64,000 nt of DNA from UBA668 sp041394605 (GCA_041394605.1 JAWKHX010000009.1:147801-211800); one strand, 5' to 3'; positions 26,001 through 34,362 are shown, counted from the first letter of the stretch. Made by a program: numbers and translations. Notes: generated by a model not told the origin, from the sequence alone.

Positions 26001-29000
26001 TCGCCCAGACGGCCGGCTATGCGGCGTTGGGGACCCAGCCGTCGCATCCGTTGAACGGGGCGAACCCTGCCGCCGGGTCGTGCGGGTCGCAGCCGACCGC
26101 GGTCGCCAAGACGTTCTACAACAACAACGCCTATGCGTCGGGATCGGTGGCGAACAATGCGATCTCGCAGTCGTTGGGGGCCGGGTTCAAGCCGGTCGCG
26201 ACCGCGAGCATGACCAGGATCAAGAACTGGAACGGTGCCACCGACGACCTCGACCGTTGGGTGTACACCCAGCAGACCTTCGATGGTGCGGGGCGGATCA
26301 CGTCGATGACGGACGCCGAGGCGCACACGACGACGTTCTCGTTCAACACCACCTACGGGTATCCGAACCAGGCGACCTATCCGGTCGGGTCGATGACCAC
26401 CACGAGCGTGTTGCGTCCGGCCGACGGACTCCCGGCGACCACGACGGATCAGAACAATCTGACCACCTTCTACTGTTACGACTCCCTGTCCCGGCTGATC
26501 GCCGTCTACGCGCCCTTGAACTCGGGCAGCCGGTCGAGTGACCCGTGTGCCACCTATCCGGGGTTCACCGGGACCACGGGTGAGGTGCCGACCGTCAAGT
26601 TCAGCTACGACGTCGGCTGGTACACGGACGGGTCACGGACGGCGAAGGTCCCGGCGATCGTGTGGACCTCCACCCTGCAGTCGGGGACCACCGCCGCCAC
26701 CGATATCCGGTTGGAGGCTGCCGCCTACATCGACGGCAACGGCCGCACCCGCGAAACACAGACGCATTCACCGACACAGGACAAGATCATCGTCACTGCC
26801 GGGTTGACCGACGACCGCGGCAACCCTGTCACCAGCATCGACGCGTTCGCGATCGTCGACAACACCACGGGCGGCTGGTCGACACCGGGTGACCGGGCCA
26901 CGACGGTGACCGGGTCGAACGGGTTCGCCACCTGGCCCACCGTGCCCTCGAGTCCGCAGTTGCGGACCACCACCCAAACGTTCGATACCGCCAACCGGGT
27001 GACCGCGGCAACGGTCGCCTGGGACGGGACCGGGCTGGTCACCACCCAGACCGAATACCTGGGCACGACCACGATCACCAAACCGCAGGTCGGGTCGTGG
27101 CGGGCCACCACCGTCGACGGCCGTGGCCGCACCACCGAGATCAGGACCTACACCGGGACCACCGCCCCCACCGCCGCCGGGCTCACCAACCCCGGAGCGA
27201 TCACCACCTACAGCTACAGCTACAACGAGACCGCCAACAACACCGGCAACACGATCACCCGCTCCGGCTGGTTGACCACCACCGTCACTGACGACGCCAA
27301 CAACCAGACCGTCGTGCTCACCGACCTGTTGGGCCGAACCGTCACCTCCACCGACCCCAACGCCGGCAACTCGGCCTTCACCTACGACCGCAACGGCAAC
27401 ATCACCCAAACCCAGGACGCGGTCGTGTTCGGCACCGGCGAAACCATCAGCACGGTCGGCAACACGATCAACACCACCTACGACGCCCTCGGCCGGCCCA
27501 CCTTCCGCTGGTCCGGCACCACCTACGACGAGTTCGGTGACATCCCGCTGATTGACAGCAATCTGAAGCTCGCGGTGTGGACCTATGACACGGCGACGAA
27601 CGGCAAGGGCATGTTGGCCGAAGAGGTGTCGTGGCAGTTGGGCAAGGAGTACAAGTCGGGGGTGTACGAGTACACGAACCGCTACCAGGTGTCCGCCACC
27701 TACACGATCATCCCCGACTTCTCACCGTTGCCGGACTCGATGGAAGGCACCTGGAACCGGGCTTTCGCCTACGACGAGGGCGGTCACCTGCTCGTCGATT
27801 CCGTCAACACCGCCCCCGGCACCAACACCTACGCGACCGGCACCCACTACGACGGGTACGGGCAGGCGGACATGATGTGGGGCAGCGACACCGACGACTG
27901 GTACGTCACCGCCACCGCCTACGACGAACTCGGCCGCACCACCCAACGCACCCTGGCCCGCACCACCACCTACACCACCCGCGCTGCGCTCGTGCGCCAC
28001 TACGGCTACGACCTCGAAACCGGGATGTTGGACACCATCCAAGCCGGATGGGACACCACCCCGTCCGACCTCACCGGGAACACCTGGTTCCAATACGACC
28101 GCTACACCCGCGATGCGGTCGGCAACGTCACCGTCATCGAGGACCGCGGCCTCGAACCCGGCGGTGCCGGCTCGAACATCAAGGAATGCTTCGTCTACGA
28201 CGAATGGAACCGGCTCGTCCGCGCCCACACCGCCCCCGGCACAGGTGACGGCAACGAGACCGTCGGCTGCGCCACCAGCACGGGCACGAACATCACGGCC
28301 CGCGGCGCCACCAGCCCCTACGACCGCACCTGGTCCTTCGACGACATCAACCGCATCACCGGCAGCGCCGACAAAGCCAACGGCAACGCCACCACCACCT
28401 GGGGCTACAGCAGCACCAAACACGCTGTCCTGTCGCTCACCGGCCAAACCTCGGGCAGCTACAGCTACAACACGGTCGGGGCGATGGTGAGCCGTAACGG
28501 TGACACCCTCACCTACGATCCCCAACAACGCCTGACCGGCTACGACACCAGCAGCGTGGACGACACCTACCTGTACACGACGAGCAACCAGCGGCTCATC
28601 CGCCAACACGGCAGCACCGTCACCCTCTACCTTGGTGACATGGAAATCGGCTACGACGGCACCAACACCACCGTCAGCCGCTACATCTCCATCGCCGGCA
28701 CCCAAGTCGCCACCCGCACCACCCTCAACGGCGGCACCGCCAACATCGCCTGGAACTGCGGCAACATGCAAAACTCGACCATCTGCCAAGCCCCCGCCGC
28801 CACCAACGCCAGCCCGCCCATCCCAGGGCGGAAGCGGTACACACCCTACGGCGAAGACCGCAACACCACCCCCTACAGCAACACCGATCACGGCTTCCTC
28901 GGACAACCCGAAGACACCACCGGCCTCACCTACCTCAACAACCGCTACCACGACCCCCAACTCGCAGCCTTCATCACCGTCGACCCACTCGTCGGAACGA

Positions 29001-29803
29001 CAGGGACGCCGTACCTGTACGCCAACGGTAACCCCACCACGCTCAGCGACCCCAGCGGGCTGGATCCTGGGTGCCAGATCGGGGTCCCCTATAGTGAGTG
29101 CTGGGCTTCCATGTTCGAACCCAAGGCGCCGGAGTACGGCCAGGGTGACAGCCCTCCTTCGTCGACCGATGCGCTTTCCACCCGAACTGAATGGGTGTAC
29201 ACCGGACCACGATACGGGGGAGGGTGCGCGGGTTGTTTGACAGACGGCGACGCCCCAGTCGACTCGCAAGCCACGCTGGCCCAGATGCGGGTCTTCTGCG
29301 AAGCGTACGGGTGCGTGCCGAGTTCGACCCTGCTCTCCGACTTCTGGGACTTCGTTTCCTCTGAGGAGTTCGTAGGCTTTCTCAAGGACCTCGGTGTCTC
29401 GGCCCTGGCGGTGGCAGGCGGCGCCTTGATTTGTGGCACGTCCGCAGGTGTTGGCTGCGTGATGATCGCCGCTGGAGCTGTTGGCGCGGCGACCAATGTC
29501 GGCGCCGAGGAACTGATGGACTGTATGTATCGCGAGTGCGACGGCATCTCCGCTAGCGAGTTGATCGGCGAAGGGGCAGAAGGCTTCTTTCTCGGTGCGA
29601 CAACTGGGTTTCTCAATTTCAGGGCTGCTAGGGCATTTGGCGCTGAACGTCTTACGATTGGTGTGATCTCCTCCCTCTCGAACTACGGCGCCGCCGCCAC
29701 GGGAAACATGCTTGTCGAACAGCTGGTTCCACGGATCCTGGCATGGTTTACGAAGCAGTACTCAGACTTCCCTCCGCCGTCCGATGAGGAGAGCGATGTC
29801 TGA
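23081..29803 (+). CDS. Secreted RHS/YD-repeat polymorphic toxin-like protein
   Basis: 2240 residues. ATG at 23081 begins a signal peptide (RRVRFLIVSAVTVGLL). Residues about 250-500 hold the SpvB-like N-terminal module of actinobacterial RHS proteins (GPSVALSYDSSGVDGITS, GWSLSAGQGFIERRYLPC). YD repeats follow (TYDRNGNITQTQDA, YDELGRTTQRTL, YDEWNRLVRAH), then the RHS-core end motif LGQPEDTTGLTYLNNRYHDP and DPLVGTTGTPY near residue 1970. After DPSG (about 1990-1993) the C-terminal 247 residues are unrelated to the core: cysteine-rich, with a glycine/alanine-rich hydrophobic hairpin (about 2106-2141) that might form a membrane-inserting domain. Such proteins encapsulate a toxic C-terminus; toxicity here is inference. 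The stop overlaps the next gene by eight bases. Confidence 0.93.
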   Translation: MSHTHWRRVRFLIVSAVTVGLLNPVSSVPGLLAATPESFAEESLPAPPGGGLVDPDLSAPVDVPYQLKEVRTPEPVSTSVTADSPSRAAMVEGLPVSFRLADTTPGRVDGGVVVDTTTGDTTAPAEPAPVALQVASFDAVTVSELGGEILAFGVTPPADVTVKGGVDVVVSVDYSQFRWALGAEWSQRLQLVEWQCDPQVARVVAKECGNPIPLTGVSNDFEAGTLTATVHLGGQPAEAPAGASRAGLFTGDGSTLGLASAAGSFQATSLSNSGSWQVGGNNGSFSYSYPIATPPAFNGLGPSVALSYDSSGVDGITSSVNSQAGEVGLGWSLSAGQGFIERRYLPCTDSRIGGGTTDSCWYVQNATISLNGHASELVPINGSVSDQNSFTQWRLKDDPDWLVERKTTGSDWWVNEYWTVTTPEGMVYTFGREDDGQNSRLVRPLRGLTYGFPCYGRANRLCDDMPYRWLLDKVEDPFGNVMVYKYTVEQNRARTLGSGYSAVNYDLNAVLSEIDYGKMPNASITTWRDRVVFTYVKRCVGEKYTAQDTNCPTISNANGTSYPDVPTDLYCPSGNCFKDVSFFQTKRLAVITTQTSANGTTWTDVNQWRLYHEFPDPGDGGNEKLWLQAIYRVTPTSNIPSTPSVLDLGTGFEGTPLENRRDGYPAGGVPYMNQYRIARITDALGQEIKVSYESPTCSLSNPNWSTNTTNCFPMYASFSGGGAGWGVYRRWVVDKVEVRDLVTNPYGASGNGVSPIVTYDYTYSDAAWHHDGTDWWVDTPGVDDVSWGQWRGYRQVVTTVGTSGTKTVTKQVFYQGMHGDKAASGTKTVTLSKTWTTSSEGFTGTIYDEDWLQGQVFESFQMDGTGSSYLSASRYQSTWTQTQSGVVVKTGMAAKSSRKWRITLTYQRLRDGTVLSPTWRDSRVDTSVDSLGRTVTVNSTGFLDTSGDESCAKTWYISASTAPTSTSPGWMNLVAQTAGYAALGTQPSHPLNGANPAAGSCGSQPTAVAKTFYNNNAYASGSVANNAISQSLGAGFKPVATASMTRIKNWNGATDDLDRWVYTQQTFDGAGRITSMTDAEAHTTTFSFNTTYGYPNQATYPVGSMTTTSVLRPADGLPATTTDQNNLTTFYCYDSLSRLIAVYAPLNSGSRSSDPCATYPGFTGTTGEVPTVKFSYDVGWYTDGSRTAKVPAIVWTSTLQSGTTAATDIRLEAAAYIDGNGRTRETQTHSPTQDKIIVTAGLTDDRGNPVTSIDAFAIVDNTTGGWSTPGDRATTVTGSNGFATWPTVPSSPQLRTTTQTFDTANRVTAATVAWDGTGLVTTQTEYLGTTTITKPQVGSWRATTVDGRGRTTEIRTYTGTTAPTAAGLTNPGAITTYSYSYNETANNTGNTITRSGWLTTTVTDDANNQTVVLTDLLGRTVTSTDPNAGNSAFTYDRNGNITQTQDAVVFGTGETISTVGNTINTTYDALGRPTFRWSGTTYDEFGDIPLIDSNLKLAVWTYDTATNGKGMLAEEVSWQLGKEYKSGVYEYTNRYQVSATYTIIPDFSPLPDSMEGTWNRAFAYDEGGHLLVDSVNTAPGTNTYATGTHYDGYGQADMMWGSDTDDWYVTATAYDELGRTTQRTLARTTTYTTRAALVRHYGYDLETGMLDTIQAGWDTTPSDLTGNTWFQYDRYTRDAVGNVTVIEDRGLEPGGAGSNIKECFVYDEWNRLVRAHTAPGTGDGNETVGCATSTGTNITARGATSPYDRTWSFDDINRITGSADKANGNATTTWGYSSTKHAVLSLTGQTSGSYSYNTVGAMVSRNGDTLTYDPQQRLTGYDTSSVDDTYLYTTSNQRLIRQHGSTVTLYLGDMEIGYDGTNTTVSRYISIAGTQVATRTTLNGGTANIAWNCGNMQNSTICQAPAATNASPPIPGRKRYTPYGEDRNTTPYSNTDHGFLGQPEDTTGLTYLNNRYHDPQLAAFITVDPLVGTTGTPYLYANGNPTTLSDPSGLDPGCQIGVPYSECWASMFEPKAPEYGQGDSPPSSTDALSTRTEWVYTGPRYGGGCAGCLTDGDAPVDSQATLAQMRVFCEAYGCVPSSTLLSDFWDFVSSEEFVGFLKDLGVSALAVAGGALICGTSAGVGCVMIAAGAVGAATNVGAEELMDCMYRECDGISASELIGEGAEGFFLGATTGFLNFRAARAFGAERLTIGVISSLSNYGAAATGNMLVEQLVPRILAWFTKQYSDFPPPSDEESDV
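28549..29060 (+). repeat. RHS core-end repeat, copy A (inside the full-length gene)
   Basis: About 510 bp that recur without indels at 31888-32399 (constant offset 3339 bp). The translated copies are nearly identical up to LGQPED and then diverge towards the DPSG junction. Such core duplications upstream of alternative C-termini are known from Rhs loci and permit exchange of toxin tips by homologous recombination. Confidence 0.9.
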
Positions 29804-30266
29804 GAGGCGGCTTGTCATCTTTGATCCTGCGACTGTTCTGTGGCGGCTGACGCCGTTGGTGGTCTTCGTTGTGCTTGCGTTACTCTGGACAGTGTCTGGC
29901 GTCGATGCCGAGAACTTTCTGATGCTCATACCTTTTGCAGTTGTTGGGTCGATACCGTCGCTGATCACCCTTCGCAGAGCCACTGTGTTGGTGTCTGGAG
30001 GGTGCATTCGACAGTTGGGCAGGCGCGAGATCGTCTCAACTGCCAGCCTGCTCGGGCTGCGCTATCGCTCGTTACACAACGGACGTGAGGAAGTCATCCT
30101 TGCAGAGACGCCGATGGGTGAGGTCGTTCTAATGAGCCAGACCCGGGTGGCACCCTGGGCGAGCGTGGATCGGCGCAGGAAGGCTGCTGGGCGCGCAATC
30201 GAGCGCTTGGCGAGCGTCTGTGACAGGACTCTGGTGAAACCCCCCCGCCGGCCAGGTGCCTCATGA
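29796..30266 (+). CDS. Small membrane protein, candidate immunity protein
   Basis: 156 residues; its ATG overlaps the RHS stop by eight bases, so it is translationally coupled. Two hydrophobic segments (about residues 18-37, LTPLVVFVVLALLWTV, and 42-60, FLMLIPFAVVGSIPSLITL) precede a basic, strand-rich cytoplasmic part that resembles a small PH-like domain (GGCIRQLGRREIVSTASLLGL). No family recognised. A gene directly following an RHS C-terminus usually encodes its immunity protein; a membrane protein would fit a pore-forming tip. Function is inferred from position only. Confidence 0.65.
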   Translation: MSERRLVIFDPATVLWRLTPLVVFVVLALLWTVSGVDAENFLMLIPFAVVGSIPSLITLRRATVLVSGGCIRQLGRREIVSTASLLGLRYRSLHNGREEVILAETPMGEVVLMSQTRVAPWASVDRRRKAAGRAIERLASVCDRTLVKPPRRPGAS

Positions 30267-30544
30267 GCGGTTGGCCCTGCCGCAAGCCTTCAACAGAGCG
30301 GCTTCCTGGTGAGTTGCGGGCGTCGGAGGTCTGTCGCCCGGGAGCCGCCGACCGTGAGGGCGACCCTCTCGTCCCACCTCGGCTGAAGGATCGTCGAACG
30401 CCACGGTGTTCGGCGATTCCGACCCAAAGCTCCGGGTCGTTGACGGGATTGCCGCGAGATTTGGTAGACACCCGTCAGGGCACGCGGAGGGGTCATGCCC
30501 GAGGAGTTCCCATAAATGGTCGGGCCGGACGGGGACATCGGCGT
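30267..30544. other. Gene-free stretch between immunity candidate and IS3 element
   Basis: About 280 bp with no supportable gene on either strand; the open frames present lack family signals. It does not match the RHS core region that would be expected if the IS had simply inserted into the second RHS cassette, so this side of the IS has a different history from the other side. Confidence 0.5.
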
Positions 30545-30576
30545 CTGAATCGCCCTGGGTCTGGTGGAGGCTCGGG

Positions 30577-31497
30577 TTATTGGTTTCCAACCCCGAGTGG
30601 GGTGGGCTGTTGGGCAGCATAGAACGCTGCTTCGAACTCTGCGGGCGGGATGTCGCCGCAGTGGCTGTGGAGGCGGTCTTCGTTGAACCAGTGCACCCAT
30701 GACAGGGTGGCGAGTTCGAGTTCATCGACGTCGGCCCATGGCCTGGGGGCGTCTGGCCCGTAGACGCACTCGGTCTTGTAGAGACCGTTCGTCGTTTCCG
30801 CGAGCGCGTTGTCGTAGCTGTCGGCGACGGTGCCGATCGATGGTCTGGCGCCGATCTCGTCGAGTCGTTCGGTGAAGCGCACCGAAGTGAATTGGGAGCC
30901 GGCGTCCGAGTGTGTGACCAGGCCGATCAGTCGTCGGTTGCCGCGTGAACGGCGGGCCATCTCGAGCGCGTCGAGGACCATCTCGGTGCGCATGTGCGAC
31001 GCGACCCGCCAGCCGACGATCCGCCGGCTGAACGCGTCCACGATGAAGCACACGTAGGCCATCCCGGACCGTGTCGGCACGTAGGTCAGATCGGTGACCC
31101 ACAACGCGTCGGGCCGATCAGCGGTGAAGTTCCGGTTCACGAGATCCGGTGCACGCACCTCGTCAGGGTCCTGGCGGGTGGTGAACACCTTCTTGCGTCG
31201 CCGCGACACACCCTCGATGTCCAGCCGGTGCATCAGACGGACCACCTGGTCACGGCCAGTGCTGTGCCCGGCACGGATGGCTGCCTTCCACAGCTTGTGC
31301 GCGCCGTAGACCTTGCGGTTCGTGACCCACAACACCATCAGGATCTGCATCATCACCGCATCGCGCACCGCCCGCGCTGACGGCGCCAGCTCACGGCGCT
31401 TGGCTGCGTAGTAGGTGCTCGGAGCGACCTGCAACGCCTTGCAGATCGGCTCGACCCCGAGCTCGTCACGGTTCGCGTCGATGAACTCGACGATCAC
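30577..31497 (-). CDS. IS3-family transposase OrfB (DDE integrase)
   Basis: 306 residues. The catalytic acids are visible in LWVTDLTYVPTRSGMAY (first Asp), VTHSDAGSQFTS (second Asp) and DNALAETTNGLYKTE (Glu), with the N-terminal helix-turn-helix HTH_21 segment NRKVYGAHKLW. The GTG overlaps the orfA stop by four bases (GTGA), where -1 frameshifting normally yields the OrfAB transposase. The frame is intact, so the element could be active. Confidence 0.95.
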   Translation of the reverse strand: MIVEFIDANRDELGVEPICKALQVAPSTYYAAKRRELAPSARAVRDAVMMQILMVLWVTNRKVYGAHKLWKAAIRAGHSTGRDQVVRLMHRLDIEGVSRRRKKVFTTRQDPDEVRAPDLVNRNFTADRPDALWVTDLTYVPTRSGMAYVCFIVDAFSRRIVGWRVASHMRTEMVLDALEMARRSRGNRRLIGLVTHSDAGSQFTSVRFTERLDEIGARPSIGTVADSYDNALAETTNGLYKTECVYGPDAPRPWADVDELELATLSWVHWFNEDRLHSHCGDIPPAEFEAAFYAAQQPTPLGVGNQ

Positions 31498-31835
31498 TTC
31501 GATGGGCGGTCGAGCTCCGCCGCGAAGAAAGCCGAAGCCCTCCGCAAGATCTCGTTCGCCCGGCGCAGCTCACGGTTCTCCTGCTCCAACTGGCGGACCC
31601 GCTCAGCCTCCACCGACGTGACCCCGGGCTTCACCCCGGCATCGATCTCAGCCTGGCGCACCCAGCCGCGCAGCGTCTCCGGACCGACACCGAGCTGATC
31701 GGCGACCCGTTTCACCGTCCCGTGATCGGTGCCCAACTCCTTGCGAAGCTGACGCACCGCCCGAACCGCTCGTTCCTTCTCCGCCTCGCTATAGCGACGC
31801 GTCGTTGGCTTCCCAGGCGACATCTCATGTGGCAT
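31494..31835 (-). CDS. IS3-family transposase OrfA
   Basis: 113 residues from an ATG at 31835 with GGAG six bases before it. A helix-turn-helix (residues about 30-60, VKRVADQLGVGPETLRGWV) is followed by a leucine-zipper-like segment (RVRQLEQENRELRRANEIL) used for multimerisation. It binds the element ends and is fused to OrfB by frameshifting. Confidence 0.93.
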   Translation of the reverse strand: MPHEMSPGKPTTRRYSEAEKERAVRAVRQLRKELGTDHGTVKRVADQLGVGPETLRGWVRQAEIDAGVKPGVTSVEAERVRQLEQENRELRRANEILRRASAFFAAELDRPSK

Positions 31836-31887
31836 GACTCCATCCTCGTTTCCAAGGTCAGGAGCCTCCAACCATCCCAGGGAGATT

Positions 31888-32399
31888 CAGCAGCGTGGAC
31901 GACACCTACCTGTACACGACCAGCAACCAGCGGCTCATCCGCCAACACGGCAGCACCGTCACCCTCTACCTTGGTGACATGGAAATCGGCTACGACGGCA
32001 CCAACACCACCGTCACCCGCTACATCTCCATCGCCGGCACCCAAGTCGCCACCCGCACCACCCTCAACGGCGGCACCGCCACCATCGCCTGGAACTGCGG
32101 CAACATGCAAAACAGCACCATCTGTCAAGCCCCCGCAGCCACCACACCCAGCCCGCCCATCCCAGGGCGGAAGCGATACACGCCGTACGGCGGCGACCGC
32201 AACACCACCCCCTACACCAACACCGACCACGGATACCTCGGACAACCCGAAGACGCCACCGGCCTCACCTACCTCAACTTCCGCTATTACGATCCGCCTA
32301 TCGCAGCGTTCATCAGCGTTGACCCGCTAGTTGGCGAGACGGGAACGCCATACGCCTACGGCAATCTGAGTCCAATCCGGTTCTCAGATCCGAGCGGAA
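31888..32399 (+). repeat. RHS core-end repeat, copy B (orphan cassette)
   Basis: Second copy of the repeat at 28549-29060, with no insertion or deletion over its length. It begins at the last bases of the IS3 element (CAGCAGCGTGG), so the rest of the RHS core has been lost at the IS boundary or was never present. Confidence 0.9.
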
Positions 32400-33133
32400 T
32401 GGAATTTTGGGAGTGCGGCCCGGGTGACTGCAACGAAGCGGTGACCAATGCGATTGCGGAGTCGCCAGGCTTCAAGGAATACGCCAGCGAGGTGGAAGAA
32501 GATCCAACCTACCTCCGGCAGCAAACCGAAGCATGCGTCGATCGCTATCGCACCTGCCAGGCCAACTGGACGCAACAGGCCAACTCGGGGCACTACAATA
32601 TCTTTTATCTGTTCGTCTTATCGAACTTCATCAGCCAGCTCGACAAGCAAGTCGCGGAGGACTTCTTGTTCGATCAGGGGGACGGTTCCTTGGTCGATAC
32701 CAATGGAGCACGAGTGACAACGCGCGTACTGTCGAAGGACGGTGTCATCACCATAGTCATCATGCCAGTACCGGACGAGGCGTGGACAATAGGTGTTAGC
32801 ACGGGCTTTTGTATCATCGTCTGTCTGGAGATCGGGATCTCTAGCGAGGGCCCCTATATCAAGCCTGGTTTTGGCCTTGCTTACGGAACCCCTCAACTAA
32901 TATACGACCCCGACGATGCTCCAGAGTGTGGTTCTGAACAAACCGTGGTCTTTGCCAGTGTGAGTGTGGGCCCTGCTCAGGTTTCTTTTCAGAACAGCCG
33001 CGATGATCGTGGAATTGAGTGGAATGGCTGGGAGGCAAACGCGTCGCTCTCCTTCCAACAAGAACATGCTTCAAACCCCTTCAAGCTCGGATTCGAGGCG
33101 GGGGTTGTACACAACTGGACGCTCTGTCCCTAG
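31895..33133 (+). CDS. Orphan RHS C-terminal cassette (5'-truncated, alternative toxin tip)
   Basis: 412 codons open from 31895 without a credible start or ribosome site. Residues 1-165 repeat the RHS core end (DDTYLYTTSNQRL ... LGQPEDATGLTYLNFRYYDP ... DPLVGETGTPYAYG). After DPSG (about 165-168) the final 244 residues differ completely from the full-length protein's tip: a helical part with three cysteines (QQTEACVDRYRTC) and a strand-rich part ending GVVHNWTLCP. I recognise no toxin family. Local codon use is less GC-rich than the core. It is probably silent now and expressible only after recombination into the upstream gene. Confidence 0.8.
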   Translation: MDDTYLYTTSNQRLIRQHGSTVTLYLGDMEIGYDGTNTTVTRYISIAGTQVATRTTLNGGTATIAWNCGNMQNSTICQAPAATTPSPPIPGRKRYTPYGGDRNTTPYTNTDHGYLGQPEDATGLTYLNFRYYDPPIAAFISVDPLVGETGTPYAYGNLSPIRFSDPSGMEFWECGPGDCNEAVTNAIAESPGFKEYASEVEEDPTYLRQQTEACVDRYRTCQANWTQQANSGHYNIFYLFVLSNFISQLDKQVAEDFLFDQGDGSLVDTNGARVTTRVLSKDGVITIVIMPVPDEAWTIGVSTGFCIIVCLEIGISSEGPYIKPGFGLAYGTPQLIYDPDDAPECGSEQTVVFASVSVGPAQVSFQNSRDDRGIEWNGWEANASLSFQQEHASNPFKLGFEAGVVHNWTLCP

Positions 33134-33189
33134 CCGGGCAATATCGAACCCTGAACAGGCGAGCGACACCAATATTCGGAGGTGAGATC

Positions 33190-34362
33190 GTGAGCAGAAG
33201 CCGTAGGTTTCCGTCTCGATTCGGCAGTCAGTCCACGTGGACGGCCGCAATGATTAGCCTGTTGGCGACTTTGGGTGCGTGCGCGTCGGAATCGACCCCG
33301 CCGACGACCGGGTCGGCGGTGCCGTGGTCGACCGCAGGTGCCGCGGCGACGTCGGGACCGACCTCGATCGCCGCGACGAGCGCCCCCGCCGACGAGCCAC
33401 TGGTGCTCCGCGGCGAGGGCTCGCTGGACGTGGACTATCCGGCCGGCGTCGATCGCGTGGTGGTGCACGCGACCCACTCGGGGGATCACGCGTTCTCGGT
33501 GGCAGTGGTGGACCAGTCGGGGGAACCCGTGGAGGTCGTCGCGTTCGCGCTGCCCGGCCACCCCTACGACGGGACGCAGCTGATCACCACGCCCTTGGAC
33601 GAGGTGGGCATGTTGCGGGTGCAGGCCGACGGACAGTGGACGATCGAGTTGCTGGGCGACCTCGACGTGCCGTCGGCGGGTGATGACTTCTCCGGTTCGG
33701 GCAATGCCGTGGTGCGGTACGAGGGCACGGGCGGCACGGCCACGATCACGTCCGATGCCACCGGCGTGTTCCAGGTGCGTGCCGAGGACGGGAGATCGGT
33801 CGTGCCGGAGCTGAACGGCCCCTACTCGGGCGTGGAGCAGATGCCGGCCGGCCCGGTCCTCGTGGAGATCCGGTCGTTCGGTTCGTGGAGCGTCTCGATC
33901 GACCCGTCCGGGCAGCCAGCAGACCCGACCGAGTCCGCCGGCACGACCATCACCGCCGCGAACGCCGCACAGGTCGACGAGTGCTTCCGGGTGTGGGTTG
34001 ATGCACAGGGGCTGGCAGCCGAGGAGGAGATCACCGAGGACCACTGGCGGACCACCCTGCGCACCGTCTCCACCGGGTGTGACGATGCGCTGTCGGCGGT
34101 GGAGCCGTTGGCGCTGCGTTCGCCTCGCGCTGCCCCGTTGCGGGTCCTCGCCGACGTGCTCTACGGCATCGTCCTCCTGGCCAGCGATGCGGCGATGTAC
34201 CCGTGCAACCAGGGGATGTGCCACCTCAGCGCCAGCATGCGGGCAACGCTGCTGCAGTTCACCCCAGACCATGACGACGTCCCCGATGCGCTGTACGGCT
34301 TCCTCGGCGACCGTCCCACCGTCACCACCACCGTGATCCCTGGCCTGCAGACCCCAGGCTGA
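33190..34362 (+). CDS. Exported lipoprotein with two related beta domains, possible immunity protein
   Basis: 390 residues from a GTG at 33190 with GGAGG eight bases upstream. The signal peptide ends in the lipobox LGAC (about residue 35). After a Thr/Ser-rich linker, two segments of roughly 80 residues resemble each other: one runs from LVLRGEGSLDVDYPAG to ADGQWTIELLGD, the other from FSGSGNAVVRYEGTGG to SFGSWSVSIDPSG. The last 120 residues are helical with three cysteines. No family recognised. It lies 56 bp after the orphan RHS cassette, so an immunity role outside the membrane is possible; a plain accessory lipoprotein is the alternative. Confidence 0.65.
   Translation: MSRSRRFPSRFGSQSTWTAAMISLLATLGACASESTPPTTGSAVPWSTAGAAATSGPTSIAATSAPADEPLVLRGEGSLDVDYPAGVDRVVVHATHSGDHAFSVAVVDQSGEPVEVVAFALPGHPYDGTQLITTPLDEVGMLRVQADGQWTIELLGDLDVPSAGDDFSGSGNAVVRYEGTGGTATITSDATGVFQVRAEDGRSVVPELNGPYSGVEQMPAGPVLVEIRSFGSWSVSIDPSGQPADPTESAGTTITAANAAQVDECFRVWVDAQGLAAEEEITEDHWRTTLRTVSTGCDDALSAVEPLALRSPRAAPLRVLADVLYGIVLLASDAAMYPCNQGMCHLSASMRATLLQFTPDHDDVPDALYGFLGDRPTVTTTVIPGLQTPG

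Larger units (their letters stand above)
30545..31890 (-). mobile_element. IS3-family insertion sequence, complete
   Basis: 1346 bp with imperfect terminal inverted repeats of 29 bp (24 matches): left end CTGAATCGCCCTGGG at 30545, right end reading inwards CTGAATCTCCCTGGG from 31890. It holds orfA and orfB on the minus strand in the usual overlapping arrangement. Bases flanking the ends differ (CGGCGT on the left, CAGCG on the right), so no target duplication of 3-5 bp is visible; the element has probably taken part in a deletion or recombination after insertion. Confidence 0.9.

Noticed and set aside
23081..29803. YD repeats as a CRISPR-like or tandem DNA repeat array
   Set aside because: The repetition is at protein level with variable spacing; there are no regular identical DNA repeats with spacers.
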